Notes: generated from the sequence alone by a model not told the origin. Numbered from the stretch's first letter, positions 17,131 through 26,511 are shown. The stretch is 35,159 nucleotides of DNA from CAZRDB01 sp964598695 (GCA_964598695.1 CAZRDB010000030.1:1-35159); one strand, 5' to 3'. A program made the numbers and translations.

Positions 17131-19704
17131 TCAGGCCTCCGCCGCCTCGCCCCGCTGGTCCAACACCCGCCTCAGCGCCCGGAGCAGATCGTTGCGCGCG
17201 AATGGCTTCTCGAGGAGCACGACGCCCTCGTCGAGCACGAAGTTGGTGTGCAGCGCACCCTCGGTGTAGCCGCTGGTGAAGATGACCGGCACCTCGCCGA
17301 AGCTCGCGCGGAGCCTCTCCCATACCTCCCGCCCCCCAAGCCCGGGCATCACGACATCGAGCACCAGCGCGTCGATCTCGCTCCGGCGCTGGCGATACCG
17401 GAGCACCGCCTGCTCGCCGTCATGGGCCTCGATGACCGTGTACCCGGCCAGCTCGAGCACGGTGCGGGTCAACTCGAGGACCATCCGGTCGTCCTCGGCC
17501 AGCAGGATCGTCTCCGTCCCCCCGACGGCGGGAGGCTCGATCCTCGTCCCGACCGCGGTCGCGAGCCGCTCGACGGCCGGCAGGTACACCTTGAACGCCG
17601 TGCCGACGTTGGGCTCGCTGTAGGCCTGGATCATCCCGTCGTGCTGCTTCACGATCCCGTAGACCATGGCGAGGCCGAGCCCGGTTCCCCGCCCCGCCTC
17701 CTTCGTGGTGAAGAAGGGCTCATAGACCCGCTCCAGGGTGGCCCGGTCCATCCCGCAGCCCGTGTCCGTCACCGTGAGCAGCACGTACCGACCGGGCCGC
17801 GCCCACGGGTACAGCGCGCAGTAGTCGTGGTCGACCATCACGTTCTCGGTCTCGATGATGAGAGCCCCGCCCCCCGGCATCGCGTCGCGCGCGTTGAGGC
17901 ACAGGTTCATCAGCACCTGCTCGAGCAGGCCCCGGTCGGCCCGCACCGTGCTCAGGACGTGCCCGGGGGTGAACTCCAACCGGATGTTCGCGCCGATCAG
18001 CCGCGCCAGCATCTTCAGCAGGTCGCCCACCACGGTGTTGAGGTCGATGTCGGCGGGCCGCAGCGTCTGGCGACGGCTGAAGGCGAGCAGTTGGCTCACC
18101 AGAGCCGCGGCGCGTTCGCCCGCGTCGCGGATCGGAACGAGGTACTCCCCCGCGGCCGAGGCCGCCGTCGGCGCCTCCAGGCCGAGGGTCGCGTGGCCCA
18201 GGATCACCTGGAGCAGGTTGTTGAAGTCGTGGGCGATCCCGCCGGCGAGCGTGCCCACGGCCTCGAGCCGCTGCTGGTGGCGCAACTGCTCCTCCATGCG
18301 CCGCTGCTCCGTCACATCGCGGAACGCGAGGACCCCGCCCGAGACCCGGTCGCCCGGGCCGCGCAGCGGAGCGGCCCGGAAGGCGACCGTGCGCTCGGCG
18401 CCGTCACGTCCCGTCATGGCGGCCAGTCCGTCGGCGGGCGCGGCCTCCCCCGCGGCGATCGCCTCCGCGATCGGATCCACCAGCGCCGCGCCGGTGTCGA
18501 GGTCGCGCAGGGGGACCACCGTCGACAGCGACCGTCCGACGGCGCTCTCCTCGGCCCACCCCGTGAGTTCGGCGCAGACCGGGTTGAGGGCGGTGACCCG
18601 TCCTGTCTCGTCGGTCGCCACCACCGCGTCGGCGATCGAGTTGAGCGTGGCGACCAGGTTCTCACGGCTGGCCCGCAAGGCTTCCTCGGCACGTACCGAG
18701 TCCGTCACGTCGCGCGTCGCGACGTAGACCAGCTCATCGTGCCGCCGCGCCCGCCACTCCAGGAATCGGACCTCCCCGCTCGGGCGGGGGCAGCGGACGG
18801 TCACGGGCGCTCGGAGACCCTCCGCGAGGAGGTGCTCGAGGGCTGGGCGGTCCGCCTCGCACGCCAGGCCGGCCGCGGGATGGGAGCGCAACTCCTCCGC
18901 GCTCCGTCCGAGGGCCTCCTCCCACGCGTCGTTGGCTCGTAGGAAGCGCCCATCGCGGCCGACGATCGCCAGCAGGTCGGGGGTGACGTCGAAGAACCGT
19001 TGCAGCGCGGCCACGGCCTCCTGTGCCAGTTCCCTCTCGCGGACCGCGTGCCGGCGCTGCAGCTGCGCGGCGAGCGTCATCACGAGCAGGGCGGCGACGA
19101 GGCTGAGCACGGCCGGCGTGGCGGCGCGCCGCCGCACGAACGAACGCCACTGGGCGGCGTCGAAGTCCACCCCGAAGACTGCCTGCAGCTCGCCAGTGTC
19201 GGCCGCGACGACGGGCACGAGTGCGCTGATCCAGGTGCCCCACCGGTCGGTCGTGGGGGCGCTCACCCGGGCGGTTGCGGTCGCGAAGACCGACTCGAGG
19301 GCCGGGGCTTCCTCGTAGTACTCCTGACCCGGCGGCGAGTAGTCGGGAGAGTCGTCGGGCGCCGTCCCCATGAAGAAGAACGGGACGCCCCCGGCCCGCT
19401 TGCCCATCAGGTAGAGGTACCGGTAGTCCGGGTTCTGGCTCTTCACGCGAACCAGCACCGCCCGCAGGTGGGGGTAGTCGGGCCCCTCGAGATCGGCCGC
19501 CGAGCCCCGTAGCCGACCGACACGCTCGGGGTCGAGAGCGGCGGCGATCATCGAGGCCTCGGTGAGCATCGTGCGCCGCATCTGCAGGTCGGCCGTCCGC
19601 GCCTCGTGCCACGTGGCCAAGCCGCCCACCGTCAAGATCCCGATCACGAGCGCCGCAGCCATCCCCCGTCCCGCGAGCCGCGGGGCGCGAGCGTGTGACG
19701 CCAT
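17131..19704 (-). CDS. Membrane hybrid sensor histidine kinase with receiver domain
   Basis: This 857-residue protein starts at ATG 19704, with GGAGAGG 4 nt upstream. TM1 is at about 14-31 and a periplasmic PDC/dCache-like sensor at about 35-192, containing D-Y-R-Y-L-Y-L-M and S-P-D-Y-S-P-P-G. TM2 is at about 196-214, and two PAS domains follow (about 231-345 and 346-470). HisKA has the phospho-acceptor H492 in A-H-D-F-N-N. HATPase_c has the N-box L-M-N-L-C-L-N-A-R-D-A-M, G1 D-T-G-C-G-M and G2 G-R-G-T-G-L-G-L. A C-terminal receiver (about 731-850) has acidic residues D738/D739, phospho-acceptor D783 (V-L-D-V-V-M-P-G) and K833. The NtrB-like AHDFNN box and the C-terminal REC are common in PAS hybrid kinases. 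No separate output regulator is adjacent. The longer frame upstream of 19704 is non-coding. Confidence 0.93.
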   Translation of the reverse strand: MASHARAPRLAGRGMAAALVIGILTVGGLATWHEARTADLQMRRTMLTEASMIAAALDPERVGRLRGSAADLEGPDYPHLRAVLVRVKSQNPDYRYLYLMGKRAGGVPFFFMGTAPDDSPDYSPPGQEYYEEAPALESVFATATARVSAPTTDRWGTWISALVPVVAADTGELQAVFGVDFDAAQWRSFVRRRAATPAVLSLVAALLVMTLAAQLQRRHAVRERELAQEAVAALQRFFDVTPDLLAIVGRDGRFLRANDAWEEALGRSAEELRSHPAAGLACEADRPALEHLLAEGLRAPVTVRCPRPSGEVRFLEWRARRHDELVYVATRDVTDSVRAEEALRASRENLVATLNSIADAVVATDETGRVTALNPVCAELTGWAEESAVGRSLSTVVPLRDLDTGAALVDPIAEAIAAGEAAPADGLAAMTGRDGAERTVAFRAAPLRGPGDRVSGGVLAFRDVTEQRRMEEQLRHQQRLEAVGTLAGGIAHDFNNLLQVILGHATLGLEAPTAASAAGEYLVPIRDAGERAAALVSQLLAFSRRQTLRPADIDLNTVVGDLLKMLARLIGANIRLEFTPGHVLSTVRADRGLLEQVLMNLCLNARDAMPGGGALIIETENVMVDHDYCALYPWARPGRYVLLTVTDTGCGMDRATLERVYEPFFTTKEAGRGTGLGLAMVYGIVKQHDGMIQAYSEPNVGTAFKVYLPAVERLATAVGTRIEPPAVGGTETILLAEDDRMVLELTRTVLELAGYTVIEAHDGEQAVLRYRQRRSEIDALVLDVVMPGLGGREVWERLRASFGEVPVIFTSGYTEGALHTNFVLDEGVVLLEKPFARNDLLRALRRVLDQRGEAAEA

Positions 19705-19828
19705 CCGGCCTCTCCGATCAGCGCCCCTGTCCCGAAGGGCAGATCCCCAAGCGAGCCCGCTCCACGCGCTCTGCTCGCCCCCTCGGTTTCGCGGGCCCCG
19801 AGTGCTTTCCTCTCGCCGACGGACGCCG

Positions 19829-20135
19829 TTGTCCACAGCCTGTCCACCGCCCCCGGGCTGGCTGGGCCGGCCGGGCTCGGGGTTGTCCACAGGGTCCACA
19901 TGCCGGGCGGTCCACACCGCCCCGCGCCGCTCCGGCGTGCCCATCGGCCGGGCGACCCGCGCGCCCGACGACGCGAGGTTGTCCACAGACCGCCCACACC
20001 CGTTGTCCACACGCGGCCCGGGCCGCGCGAGGGAGGCGGCTGCCGTGATGGGCGATCCGCGCGCGGCCCGCGCCTCGTCCACACCGCGCGGGGCCCCGTC
20101 GGCCGGCTCCGGGCGGGTTGTCCACCGTCTCCACA
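19829..20135 (+). other. DnaA-box cluster, candidate oriC or DnaA-titration site
   Basis: The 455-bp gene-free stretch 19705-20159 contains ten DnaA-box-like nonamers, all on the same strand. Four are exactly TTGTCCACA, the preferred box in several GC-rich bacteria: 19829-19837, 19883-19891, 19979-19987 and 20003-20011. One is TTGTCCACC (20118-20126). Weaker ones are CTGTCCACC (19840), GGGTCCACA (19892), CGGTCCACA (19908), TCGTCCACA (20075) and GTCTCCACA (20127). Several are paired 9-11 bp apart start to start. This density is far above chance. No obvious AT-rich unwinding element is visible and dnaA/dnaN are not in the window, so a datA-like titration locus or DnaA-regulated promoter remains possible. 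The first ~120 bp (19705-19828) shows nothing recognisable. Confidence 0.75.
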
Positions 20136-20159
20136 GCGCCGCTGGGGCCCCCCGGCTCC

Positions 20160-23100
20160 CTACTCCAGCGTCGTCTCGTACTGGTAGCCCTCGGCGCGGA
20201 TCCAGTTGCCCTGGTCGGGCTTCCAGGTGATCTGGTTGCGGGAACTCATGCCGAGGATCCCCGACTGCAGCCGGCTGTTGAGCGCCGCCACGCGCAGCTT
20301 GACGGTGAGAGACGACAGCTCGAACTCCTCGCCCACGTGGAAGGCGACGAAGCCGGGCGAATACCACTCGGCACGGATCAACCTGCTGTGGCCCTGGCCG
20401 TCGGCCAGTTCGATCTCATCGACCCGCACGACCGTCGCCCCGCCGCCCTGGAAGGTCACCGCGACCGGGATCTTGGTCGAGGTGGGGACATCGAGGAACG
20501 GCTTCTGCTTCTGCTCGGCGCCGGTCTGGCTCACGTAGTTCGCGATCAGCTCGTTGTCGCCGTGCATCTGCTGCGGATCGACCGGGCCCTGGAGGTAGGC
20601 GGCGAGCTTGTTCACACCGTCGATCGCTTTGAAGACTGTCCCGTACCCCGTGAACAGCGTCGCCATGGGACCGACCTTCAGGGTGTCGAGATCGACGCCC
20701 GTCAGGCGCTCCAGCCCCACCTCCGACGACACCCCGCCGGAGATGAAGGTCCCGCCCTCGAGCCAGATCAGCACGTTGTCGACGGTGGAGACGTCGTGGC
20801 CCGCCGTTGAGTGATACGTCAGCCCCAGGGCCCCGCTGAACTTGCCGAACTCGACGTCGACCTGCAGCGGCTCCACCGGGCCCAGCCCCGGGCTCGACTC
20901 GCACTGCGCGTAGGCCGTCACGCTGAAGTCGACGCTCTTGACGTGGCTGGTGATCCGCCGGACCGTGAGCGGCGGGAGCTGGACGACCGTGCCCGACTGC
21001 GGCGGTTCCACCGAGAGGCTCTCGGTCGAGCAGCCCTCGGCGGTCCCCCAGAGCACGTCGCCCGCGCCGGCGGCGACGCGATCGAGCGAGAACGTCCCGT
21101 CGGCAGCGGTCTCGGCGCTCCGGGGCCCGCTTCCGAGCCAGACCACAGCACCGCCGAGCGGCCGGTTGTCCGCTCCGACGACCGTGCCCCGGAGCACGGC
21201 GCGGGGGCCGTCTTCCAGCGTGAGGTCGAGCGTACACTGGTCGCTCCCCGGCGCCCGGCGCAGTTCGGCCGTCGTCTCGCGCGTCCGGTAACCGTACGCG
21301 CCCACGATGACGCGATGCGTGCCCGGCTCGACGCTCGGGATCACGTAGTGGCCGGGCGAGTCCGAGCCACCGGGGGCGAACAGGCCCGATTCGTCGCAGA
21401 CGAAGGCCGTGAGCGGCTCCGTCACCGGCTGGCCGGTCGCGGCGTCGGTCACACGGCCCACGACGGTGAGGGCCTTCTCGAGCCGGATCGTCACCTCGGT
21501 CTCCCCGCCCGAGGCCACGGAGAACGCCGGGGCATGGCCCTCGAAGAAGCGGGGCTCCTCGTCGAGGCGCTCGGACGAGAGCGCCTCCGCGTCGTAGTCG
21601 CCCGCGGGGACGTCAGGCACCTCGACCGTCCCCTGGGCATCGGTCCAGTCGCCCCAGAGGTCGGTGAGCCACACAGCCGCGTGGGAGATGGGCTGGCCGG
21701 TGGTGAAGTCGACCACCCGGGCTCGGAGCGTCCCTCCCGGCGGGCGTACGCGGAAGTCGAGCACCGCCTCGTTGTTGCCGCGGTCCAGGTCGGCGAAGCG
21801 GTCATCCGGGTCGACGACGACCCGAAGACGGTGGCGCCCTTCGGCGACCGCTGTCAGGTCGATGGGGAACCGGAGCGCCGCGCCCGAGAGGTCGGGCTTG
21901 GGGGGAGTGCGGTCGTAGATGATCGTCCCCCCAAGGGTCGCGGTGACGAGGTTCGGGTCGCGGTCCAGGCCGGCGATCACCTCGCGGGCCACCTCCTGGT
22001 CATCGAGGAAGACGACGACCTCGGGCGCTCGGAAGAACCCCGCCCCTCTCGGGTTCCCGACGACCACGTCGAGCTGGGTCGGCCGCTGCAGGTAGCCGGC
22101 ACGGATCAGCCGCGTGTTGCTACGCAGCCGCGGGGCCATCGCGATCGAGAGATCGTTGAACCCGCGGATCAACTGGCCTCCGGCGGGGCGCTCGCGGTCG
22201 GCCTCGTTGCGGCCGTCCGAGACGACGAACTCGACCGAGGCGGTGTTGTTGTCCTCGTCGGCCTCCTCGATCTCGTTGTCCGGGTCGACCTCGACCGCGA
22301 GCCGCTTGCGGCCAAGGCCCGTGCCCACCTCCAGGCGGTCGGGCTTCAGGGGGTAGTCGCCCGTCAGCGTAGCGGGCGCATCCTCCCGCGGGCCCGACGG
22401 GTAGACCAGCGCCGGGAGGTAGAGCTTCTTGCTCTGGTCGCGCTCGAGCAGCGGCCTCGTGTGGTTGCTCTCATCGCGCAGCCGCAGCCGCACCTCCGCC
22501 CCTTCGACCGTCGCGCGCAGCGACAGGTCGCCGTAGTACTCGGCGCCCCGGTTCGTCACCTCGACCACCGGCTCCACGCGCGCCGGCCTGCCTGCCGTCG
22601 GCGAGAAGCGCGGGGGCCCGTCGGCGACCGGCTCCAGGATTCGAACGACCAGGTCGGGCGGGTCCCCCTCGCGCTCCATGCCCGTAGTGCCGTGGCCGGT
22701 GACCTCCGGCCCGGTCGTGGCGGTGCCGCCCCCGGTGATCGTCGCGACGTAGAGCCGCTTGAGGTCGGCCGGCGTCTCGCCGCGCTTGGTCCCGACGATC
22801 GCGAGGTGGGCCGTGCCCGCGTCGTCGATACAGAAGTCGATCGAGTGGCCCACGAGGCTGCGGAAGACGGCGGCCTCGGTCTGCGTTCCGGGGCGCAGGA
22901 GCGGGATCGCGGGGCCGAGGCCCTCACCGCTCAGCCAGTGGAAGGTGAGCTGCGGTACGCCCTCGGCCTGGACCGACCACGCGATCCCGACGCCGCCTCG
23001 GCCGTTCGAGACGAGCCGGGACTGGAAGCCGGTGCACTTCTCCGGCAGCGGGAGCTCGGCGGTCCGCCACGAGCCTTCGCTCGTCGCGCCGACCGGCCCC

Positions 23101-23930
23101 CAGGCGACGTAGGCGTGACCCTTGGCCTGCCAGGCGCCAAAGACGAGCTGGTGCGGCCAGTCGAGCACGTACTGGCGCTCGGAGGCCGTCTCGGGGATCG
23201 GGCACTTCCACGCCGCGTCGGCGCCGGCCGGCAGCGTCTGCCAGCTCGTGGCCACACCGGGGTCGGAGCCGGCCGGGAGGGTCACGACGAGCGGCACCCC
23301 GCGCCGGGTGGCGAGCAGCCTCGGTACCCCGGTCGCGTCCGTATAGGCCGCGTGGGTGCTGAACTGGGCGATCACGAAGGGAAGCGCGGTATCGGTCCAC
23401 GCCCCACCGGCCTTGCGCAGCACGTGGAAGCGCGTGGTCCCGAGCGCAAGCAGCGGCTCGCCCGCGGCGTCGAGGCACAGTCCGGCGTAGGTCGTCCCCG
23501 CGCGGTCGGCCTCCACGATCTCGCCGGCCGACCACCCCGAGCCGCTCCAGCGCCACAGGTAGACCTTGCCGTAGTAGGTCGCGAGGAGCGTGAACTGGCC
23601 CGCGCCCGGCCCCGCGGTCATCGCGCGCGGTGTCACCTGTGCGGGGTACTGCTGCTCCTCCGGCATCGGGATCTGGCGCGAGCTCCACTGGCCGCCCGCT
23701 CCGAGCGCGGAGAACAGCGTGACGTGGCCGTCGGCCGCACGGGCCGGGTAGACGATCATCACGTGGCCCGCCCCGTCGACCGCCGTGCAGAGCGGCCGTT
23801 GGAGGTTCGCGGCCTCCTGCCCCGCCGGGCTCGCGAGCGAGAGGACCGAGCCCACCGCCTGCGGCCACGCCGCCGCTGCCAGGATCAGGGTCAAAGGGAG
23901 CGCAAGGATCGCCTTCCGCGCGCGCAGCAC
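20160..23930 (-). CDS. Large secreted protein with CARDB and carboxypeptidase-regulatory-like domains
   Basis: This 1256-residue protein has a signal peptide (M-L-R-A-R-K-A-I-L-A-L-P-L-T-L-I-L-A-A-A-A). Region about 30-400 has repeated W-containing beta units (G-W-S-A-G-E, A-Y-V-A-W-G), suggesting a propeller or sialidase-like fold. Two CARDB-like Ig domains follow (about 425-570 and 595-735), with the hallmark acidic D-N-E-I-E-E-A-D-E-D-N-N and D-D-R-F-A-D-L-D-R-G-N-N turns. Three carboxypeptidase-regulatory/Cna-B-like repeats come next (about 735-815, 820-905 and 910-985), each starting G/A-R-V-x-D-x-x-T-G-Q-P or similar. A C-terminal ~250-residue domain is unrecognised. It is probably a cell-surface or secreted adhesive/structural protein. 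GTG 23930 is chosen because GGGGGTGG precedes it and the signal peptide begins there; an in-frame start at 24053 would add a non-hydrophobic leader. Confidence 0.82.
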   Translation of the reverse strand: MLRARKAILALPLTLILAAAAWPQAVGSVLSLASPAGQEAANLQRPLCTAVDGAGHVMIVYPARAADGHVTLFSALGAGGQWSSRQIPMPEEQQYPAQVTPRAMTAGPGAGQFTLLATYYGKVYLWRWSGSGWSAGEIVEADRAGTTYAGLCLDAAGEPLLALGTTRFHVLRKAGGAWTDTALPFVIAQFSTHAAYTDATGVPRLLATRRGVPLVVTLPAGSDPGVATSWQTLPAGADAAWKCPIPETASERQYVLDWPHQLVFGAWQAKGHAYVAWGPVGATSEGSWRTAELPLPEKCTGFQSRLVSNGRGGVGIAWSVQAEGVPQLTFHWLSGEGLGPAIPLLRPGTQTEAAVFRSLVGHSIDFCIDDAGTAHLAIVGTKRGETPADLKRLYVATITGGGTATTGPEVTGHGTTGMEREGDPPDLVVRILEPVADGPPRFSPTAGRPARVEPVVEVTNRGAEYYGDLSLRATVEGAEVRLRLRDESNHTRPLLERDQSKKLYLPALVYPSGPREDAPATLTGDYPLKPDRLEVGTGLGRKRLAVEVDPDNEIEEADEDNNTASVEFVVSDGRNEADRERPAGGQLIRGFNDLSIAMAPRLRSNTRLIRAGYLQRPTQLDVVVGNPRGAGFFRAPEVVVFLDDQEVAREVIAGLDRDPNLVTATLGGTIIYDRTPPKPDLSGAALRFPIDLTAVAEGRHRLRVVVDPDDRFADLDRGNNEAVLDFRVRPPGGTLRARVVDFTTGQPISHAAVWLTDLWGDWTDAQGTVEVPDVPAGDYDAEALSSERLDEEPRFFEGHAPAFSVASGGETEVTIRLEKALTVVGRVTDAATGQPVTEPLTAFVCDESGLFAPGGSDSPGHYVIPSVEPGTHRVIVGAYGYRTRETTAELRRAPGSDQCTLDLTLEDGPRAVLRGTVVGADNRPLGGAVVWLGSGPRSAETAADGTFSLDRVAAGAGDVLWGTAEGCSTESLSVEPPQSGTVVQLPPLTVRRITSHVKSVDFSVTAYAQCESSPGLGPVEPLQVDVEFGKFSGALGLTYHSTAGHDVSTVDNVLIWLEGGTFISGGVSSEVGLERLTGVDLDTLKVGPMATLFTGYGTVFKAIDGVNKLAAYLQGPVDPQQMHGDNELIANYVSQTGAEQKQKPFLDVPTSTKIPVAVTFQGGGATVVRVDEIELADGQGHSRLIRAEWYSPGFVAFHVGEEFELSSLTVKLRVAALNSRLQSGILGMSSRNQITWKPDQGNWIRAEGYQYETTLE

Positions 23931-24130
23931 AACGACCACCCCCTGCGTGAGCACGCCGGTCGCCGCGCACCGGCGCGTCGGTCGTGTCGCCTCCCCTGCC
24001 ACCACGTGGTCCTTCGGGGCGGCGGGAGCCCCACCTCCGCCGACCGACGGCAAACAAGGGGAACGGGATCCGCTCTTGGCGCGTCCTCAGTGCTGGAGGG
24101 CGTTGCGGGACGGCCCCGCAGCCCCCGTAC

Positions 24131-24139
24131 TGGTAGAAT
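24131..24139 (+). promoter_or_regulatory. Extended -10 promoter of the POTRA-TPR operon
   Basis: TGGTAGAAT is an extended -10 (TGn + TAGAAT at 24134-24139), 48 bp before the TTG start at 24187. No good -35 is visible at 17 bp, as often with extended -10 elements. The predicted start is near 24146, directly in front of an 18-bp palindrome. Confidence 0.5.
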
Positions 24140-24146
24140 GCCCTCG

Positions 24147-24164
24147 CCTCAGAGCCCTCTGAGG
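24147..24164. promoter_or_regulatory. 18-bp palindrome at the POTRA-TPR transcription start
   Basis: CCTCAGAG (24147-24154) and CTCTGAGG (24157-24164) are perfect complements separated by 2 bp. The site begins at about +1 of the predicted transcript. It could be a repressor operator, or a 5'-leader hairpin upstream of the ribosome site GGAAGGAG. Confidence 0.5.
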
Positions 24165-24186
24165 TCCACGGGGAAGGAGCACGAGC

Positions 24187-26469
24187 TTGCGTCGTCAGTG
24201 GATCGCCCTGGGAGGACTCCTCCTCAGCCTCTTCCTGTGCCTGCCCGCGCTCGCGGCGAAGGTCTCGGAGGTCAAGGTCGAGGGCCTCGCACACGTCAAC
24301 CGCGTCACCGTCGACGGGATCCTCCGGACGCGCAAGGGCGCCGACTACAGCCCGGACATCGCGCACGAGGACCTGGCGCGCATCGTGAGCACCGGGTTCT
24401 TCGATCCCGCCCAGTGCAGCCTCGACCCGTCGAACGACGCGAACGGCGTCACGGTCACCTTCCGGCTCAAGGAGAACCCGGTGATCACGCAGGTGGTCGT
24501 GCGCGGCGTCTCGGTGCCCGGGGTCGATCCAGCCAAGGTCCAGGAGATCGTCACGTCGTACTACCTCGTGGGCAAGGTCTACAACCTCAACACCGCCGGA
24601 CTGGTCGCTTCGGAGGTCGCGCGCCTGTACGACGACGCCGGCTACGAGGCGACGCTGCGTCCGCCGACCATCGACGAGGCGGGCAACCTGATCGTTATCG
24701 TGCTCGAGACGACGATCGAGGATGTTCGCCTCAGCGTCTGGCCGCAGACCGACGCCATCGACCTCGACCAGCTCGTGCAGTGGATCGGCCTCCGCCTCGG
24801 CAGCCCCCTCCACGACAAGCAGCTCGGCGAGCGCCGCAACGCGCTGATGGGGCTTGGGCTGTTCTCGTACCTGGCGGTCGATCTCGTCGATGGCGAGGAA
24901 GGCGTCGTGGTCCGGTTCTCGGCGGTGCTCAACGACTACCCCGTTCCCTCGGCGGAGGCGCTCCCGTTCATCGACCCCGCCAAGCTCCTCCAGGGCCTGG
25001 CCGTCTACCGCGTCGCGCCCCAGCCCGACGGGATGGTCGGCGAGCCGCGCCCCACGCCGCAGCGCGTCGCGGCGCTCGCGGCGCAGGCACAGGCGGCGCC
25101 GCAGGACGGCTCGGCCGCCGCGCGCGTGGCCTTCGCGCTGTGCCGGCTCGGCAAGGGCCCGGACGCGCTCACCGCCGCCGCGGCGGCCCAGCAGCTCCTC
25201 GCCGCCGCCACCGACAAGGATTCCCTCGTGCTCCGCGCCCGGCTCTCCCTGCTCCAGGGCGATCCGGCCGGGGCCTTCGCGATGCTCAGCCCGCTCCGTC
25301 AGGACGGCAGCCTGCCGCCGGACGGCTACCCGGCCCTCATCGAGGCCGCCGTGACCGTGCTCGCCGACTCGGCCGTCACCGATCCCGCCGCCGCGCGCGT
25401 CCCGGGCGACACGCTCTCGTGGACGATCCGGACGCTGATCGGCGTGGCCGACCCGCAGGCCCTGCTCGCGACGGAGAAGGGGACGGAGTACGCCTCCGCG
25501 CTCGCCGGCGCGTGGACCTACTTCCAGCGGATGGACGAAGGCGCGGTCGGCAAGAGCTTCGTTGCCTTCGAGCGCTACTACCGCCTGCTCTCGCTGCTCG
25601 AGTACCTCCCCCCCGCGTTGACCCCCTCGACCATCGTCCCCGACTCGGCGGCCGATATCCGCAAGCAGATCCCGCCGATCTACGAGAACGCTCGCCTGAC
25701 GGCCGCGCTCCGGAAGAGGACGGACGACCCCGCGGCGCGTGCCGCCTGGGCGAACCTGGTCATCCAGCGGCAGCTCGCGGTGGCGCTGTGCCCGCCCGAC
25801 GCCGTCGCGCCCGAGGAGGCCGCGGCCTACGGCGCCGAGCTACCCGCCGCCGTCCAGGCGCTGACCGAGCTGCTCGCCGCCGACCCGGCCGGGTTCGCCG
25901 GCTCGCAGGCGGCGGTCGCGCTCGGCCTGGTCCTCCAGAAGGAGGACGAGCGGGCGTTCGAGATGCTGATCGGCCTGATGGACGGCGCCGAGGTGCCCGA
26001 TGCCGACCACCTGTTCCTGCTCGCCGCGAGCATCGCGACCACGCGAGACGCCCAGAGCGACGACCAGGTCAAGGCCGCCATGCTCGCCCTCGCCGACCGG
26101 CTCAACCCCGTGATCGCGGACGGCAAGCCGCACCCGCGCGCCCGCTATGCCCGCTACTCGCTGCTGGCGTGGGCGACGCAGATCGACAAGGCGCTCGAGG
26201 AGGCGCGCGCGGCGACGCAGGCGCTGGACAGCGACCAGCCGGCGTGGGCCTCGGTCGGGTTCTTCGAGGCTCAGAAGGGCAACTGGGACGCCGCCGAGCA
26301 AGCGCTCGTGAAGGCCACGACGCTCGACCCACAGGACGTGCACGCGGCCTACATGCTGGGGCTGGCGCGGTGGGGCAAGTCCGGTGACGGCGCCCCCTCG
26401 CTGCCGCTCCTCACGCGCCTCAACGACGTCTCGCGGATCGACATCCAGGCCCGCGACCTGGCGTTCTAG
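24187..26469 (+). CDS. Periplasmic POTRA-TPR protein, BamA-like N-terminus without beta-barrel (paralogue 1)
   Basis: This 760-residue protein starts at TTG 24187 behind GGAAGGAG. A signal peptide ends at about A24 (L-P-A-L-A-A). Three POTRA-like repeats follow. The first (about 25-98) has the canonical V-S-E-V-K-V-E-G-L, I-L-R-T-R-K-G, L-A-R-I-V-S-T-G-F-F and V-T-V-T-F-R-L-K-E-N-P elements. The second (about 98-180) and third (about 180-255) are weaker. From about 290 the protein is Ala/Leu-rich helical with TPR-like units (Q-K-G-N-W-D-A-A-E-Q-A-L ... D-P-Q-D-V-H-A-A-Y-M-L-G-L-A). No amphipathic 16-strand barrel or terminal aromatic beta-signal is visible, unlike BamA/TamA. It is likely a periplasmic scaffold, and its function is unknown. 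A paralogue follows 42 bp downstream. Confidence 0.83.
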   Translation: MRRQWIALGGLLLSLFLCLPALAAKVSEVKVEGLAHVNRVTVDGILRTRKGADYSPDIAHEDLARIVSTGFFDPAQCSLDPSNDANGVTVTFRLKENPVITQVVVRGVSVPGVDPAKVQEIVTSYYLVGKVYNLNTAGLVASEVARLYDDAGYEATLRPPTIDEAGNLIVIVLETTIEDVRLSVWPQTDAIDLDQLVQWIGLRLGSPLHDKQLGERRNALMGLGLFSYLAVDLVDGEEGVVVRFSAVLNDYPVPSAEALPFIDPAKLLQGLAVYRVAPQPDGMVGEPRPTPQRVAALAAQAQAAPQDGSAAARVAFALCRLGKGPDALTAAAAAQQLLAAATDKDSLVLRARLSLLQGDPAGAFAMLSPLRQDGSLPPDGYPALIEAAVTVLADSAVTDPAAARVPGDTLSWTIRTLIGVADPQALLATEKGTEYASALAGAWTYFQRMDEGAVGKSFVAFERYYRLLSLLEYLPPALTPSTIVPDSAADIRKQIPPIYENARLTAALRKRTDDPAARAAWANLVIQRQLAVALCPPDAVAPEEAAAYGAELPAAVQALTELLAADPAGFAGSQAAVALGLVLQKEDERAFEMLIGLMDGAEVPDADHLFLLAASIATTRDAQSDDQVKAAMLALADRLNPVIADGKPHPRARYARYSLLAWATQIDKALEEARAATQALDSDQPAWASVGFFEAQKGNWDAAEQALVKATTLDPQDVHAAYMLGLARWGKSGDGAPSLPLLTRLNDVSRIDIQARDLAF

Positions 26470-26511
26470 CCGGGGCCCCGACCGGACCGGGCCGCTCGGG
26501 GAGGAGCGCGC

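Noticed and set aside
19705..20367. Upstream extension of the sensor kinase frame through the DnaA-box region
   Set aside because: The extended sequence is low-complexity Arg/Gly, lacks domains, and would place TM1 internally. ATG 19704 has a ribosome site and directly precedes TM1.
20811..26387. A plus-strand open frame of more than 1800 codons
   Set aside because: It lies antisense to the CARDB protein and then out of frame with the first POTRA-TPR gene. Its composition is Arg/Gly/Val repeats typical of GC-rich shadow frames, with no domains.
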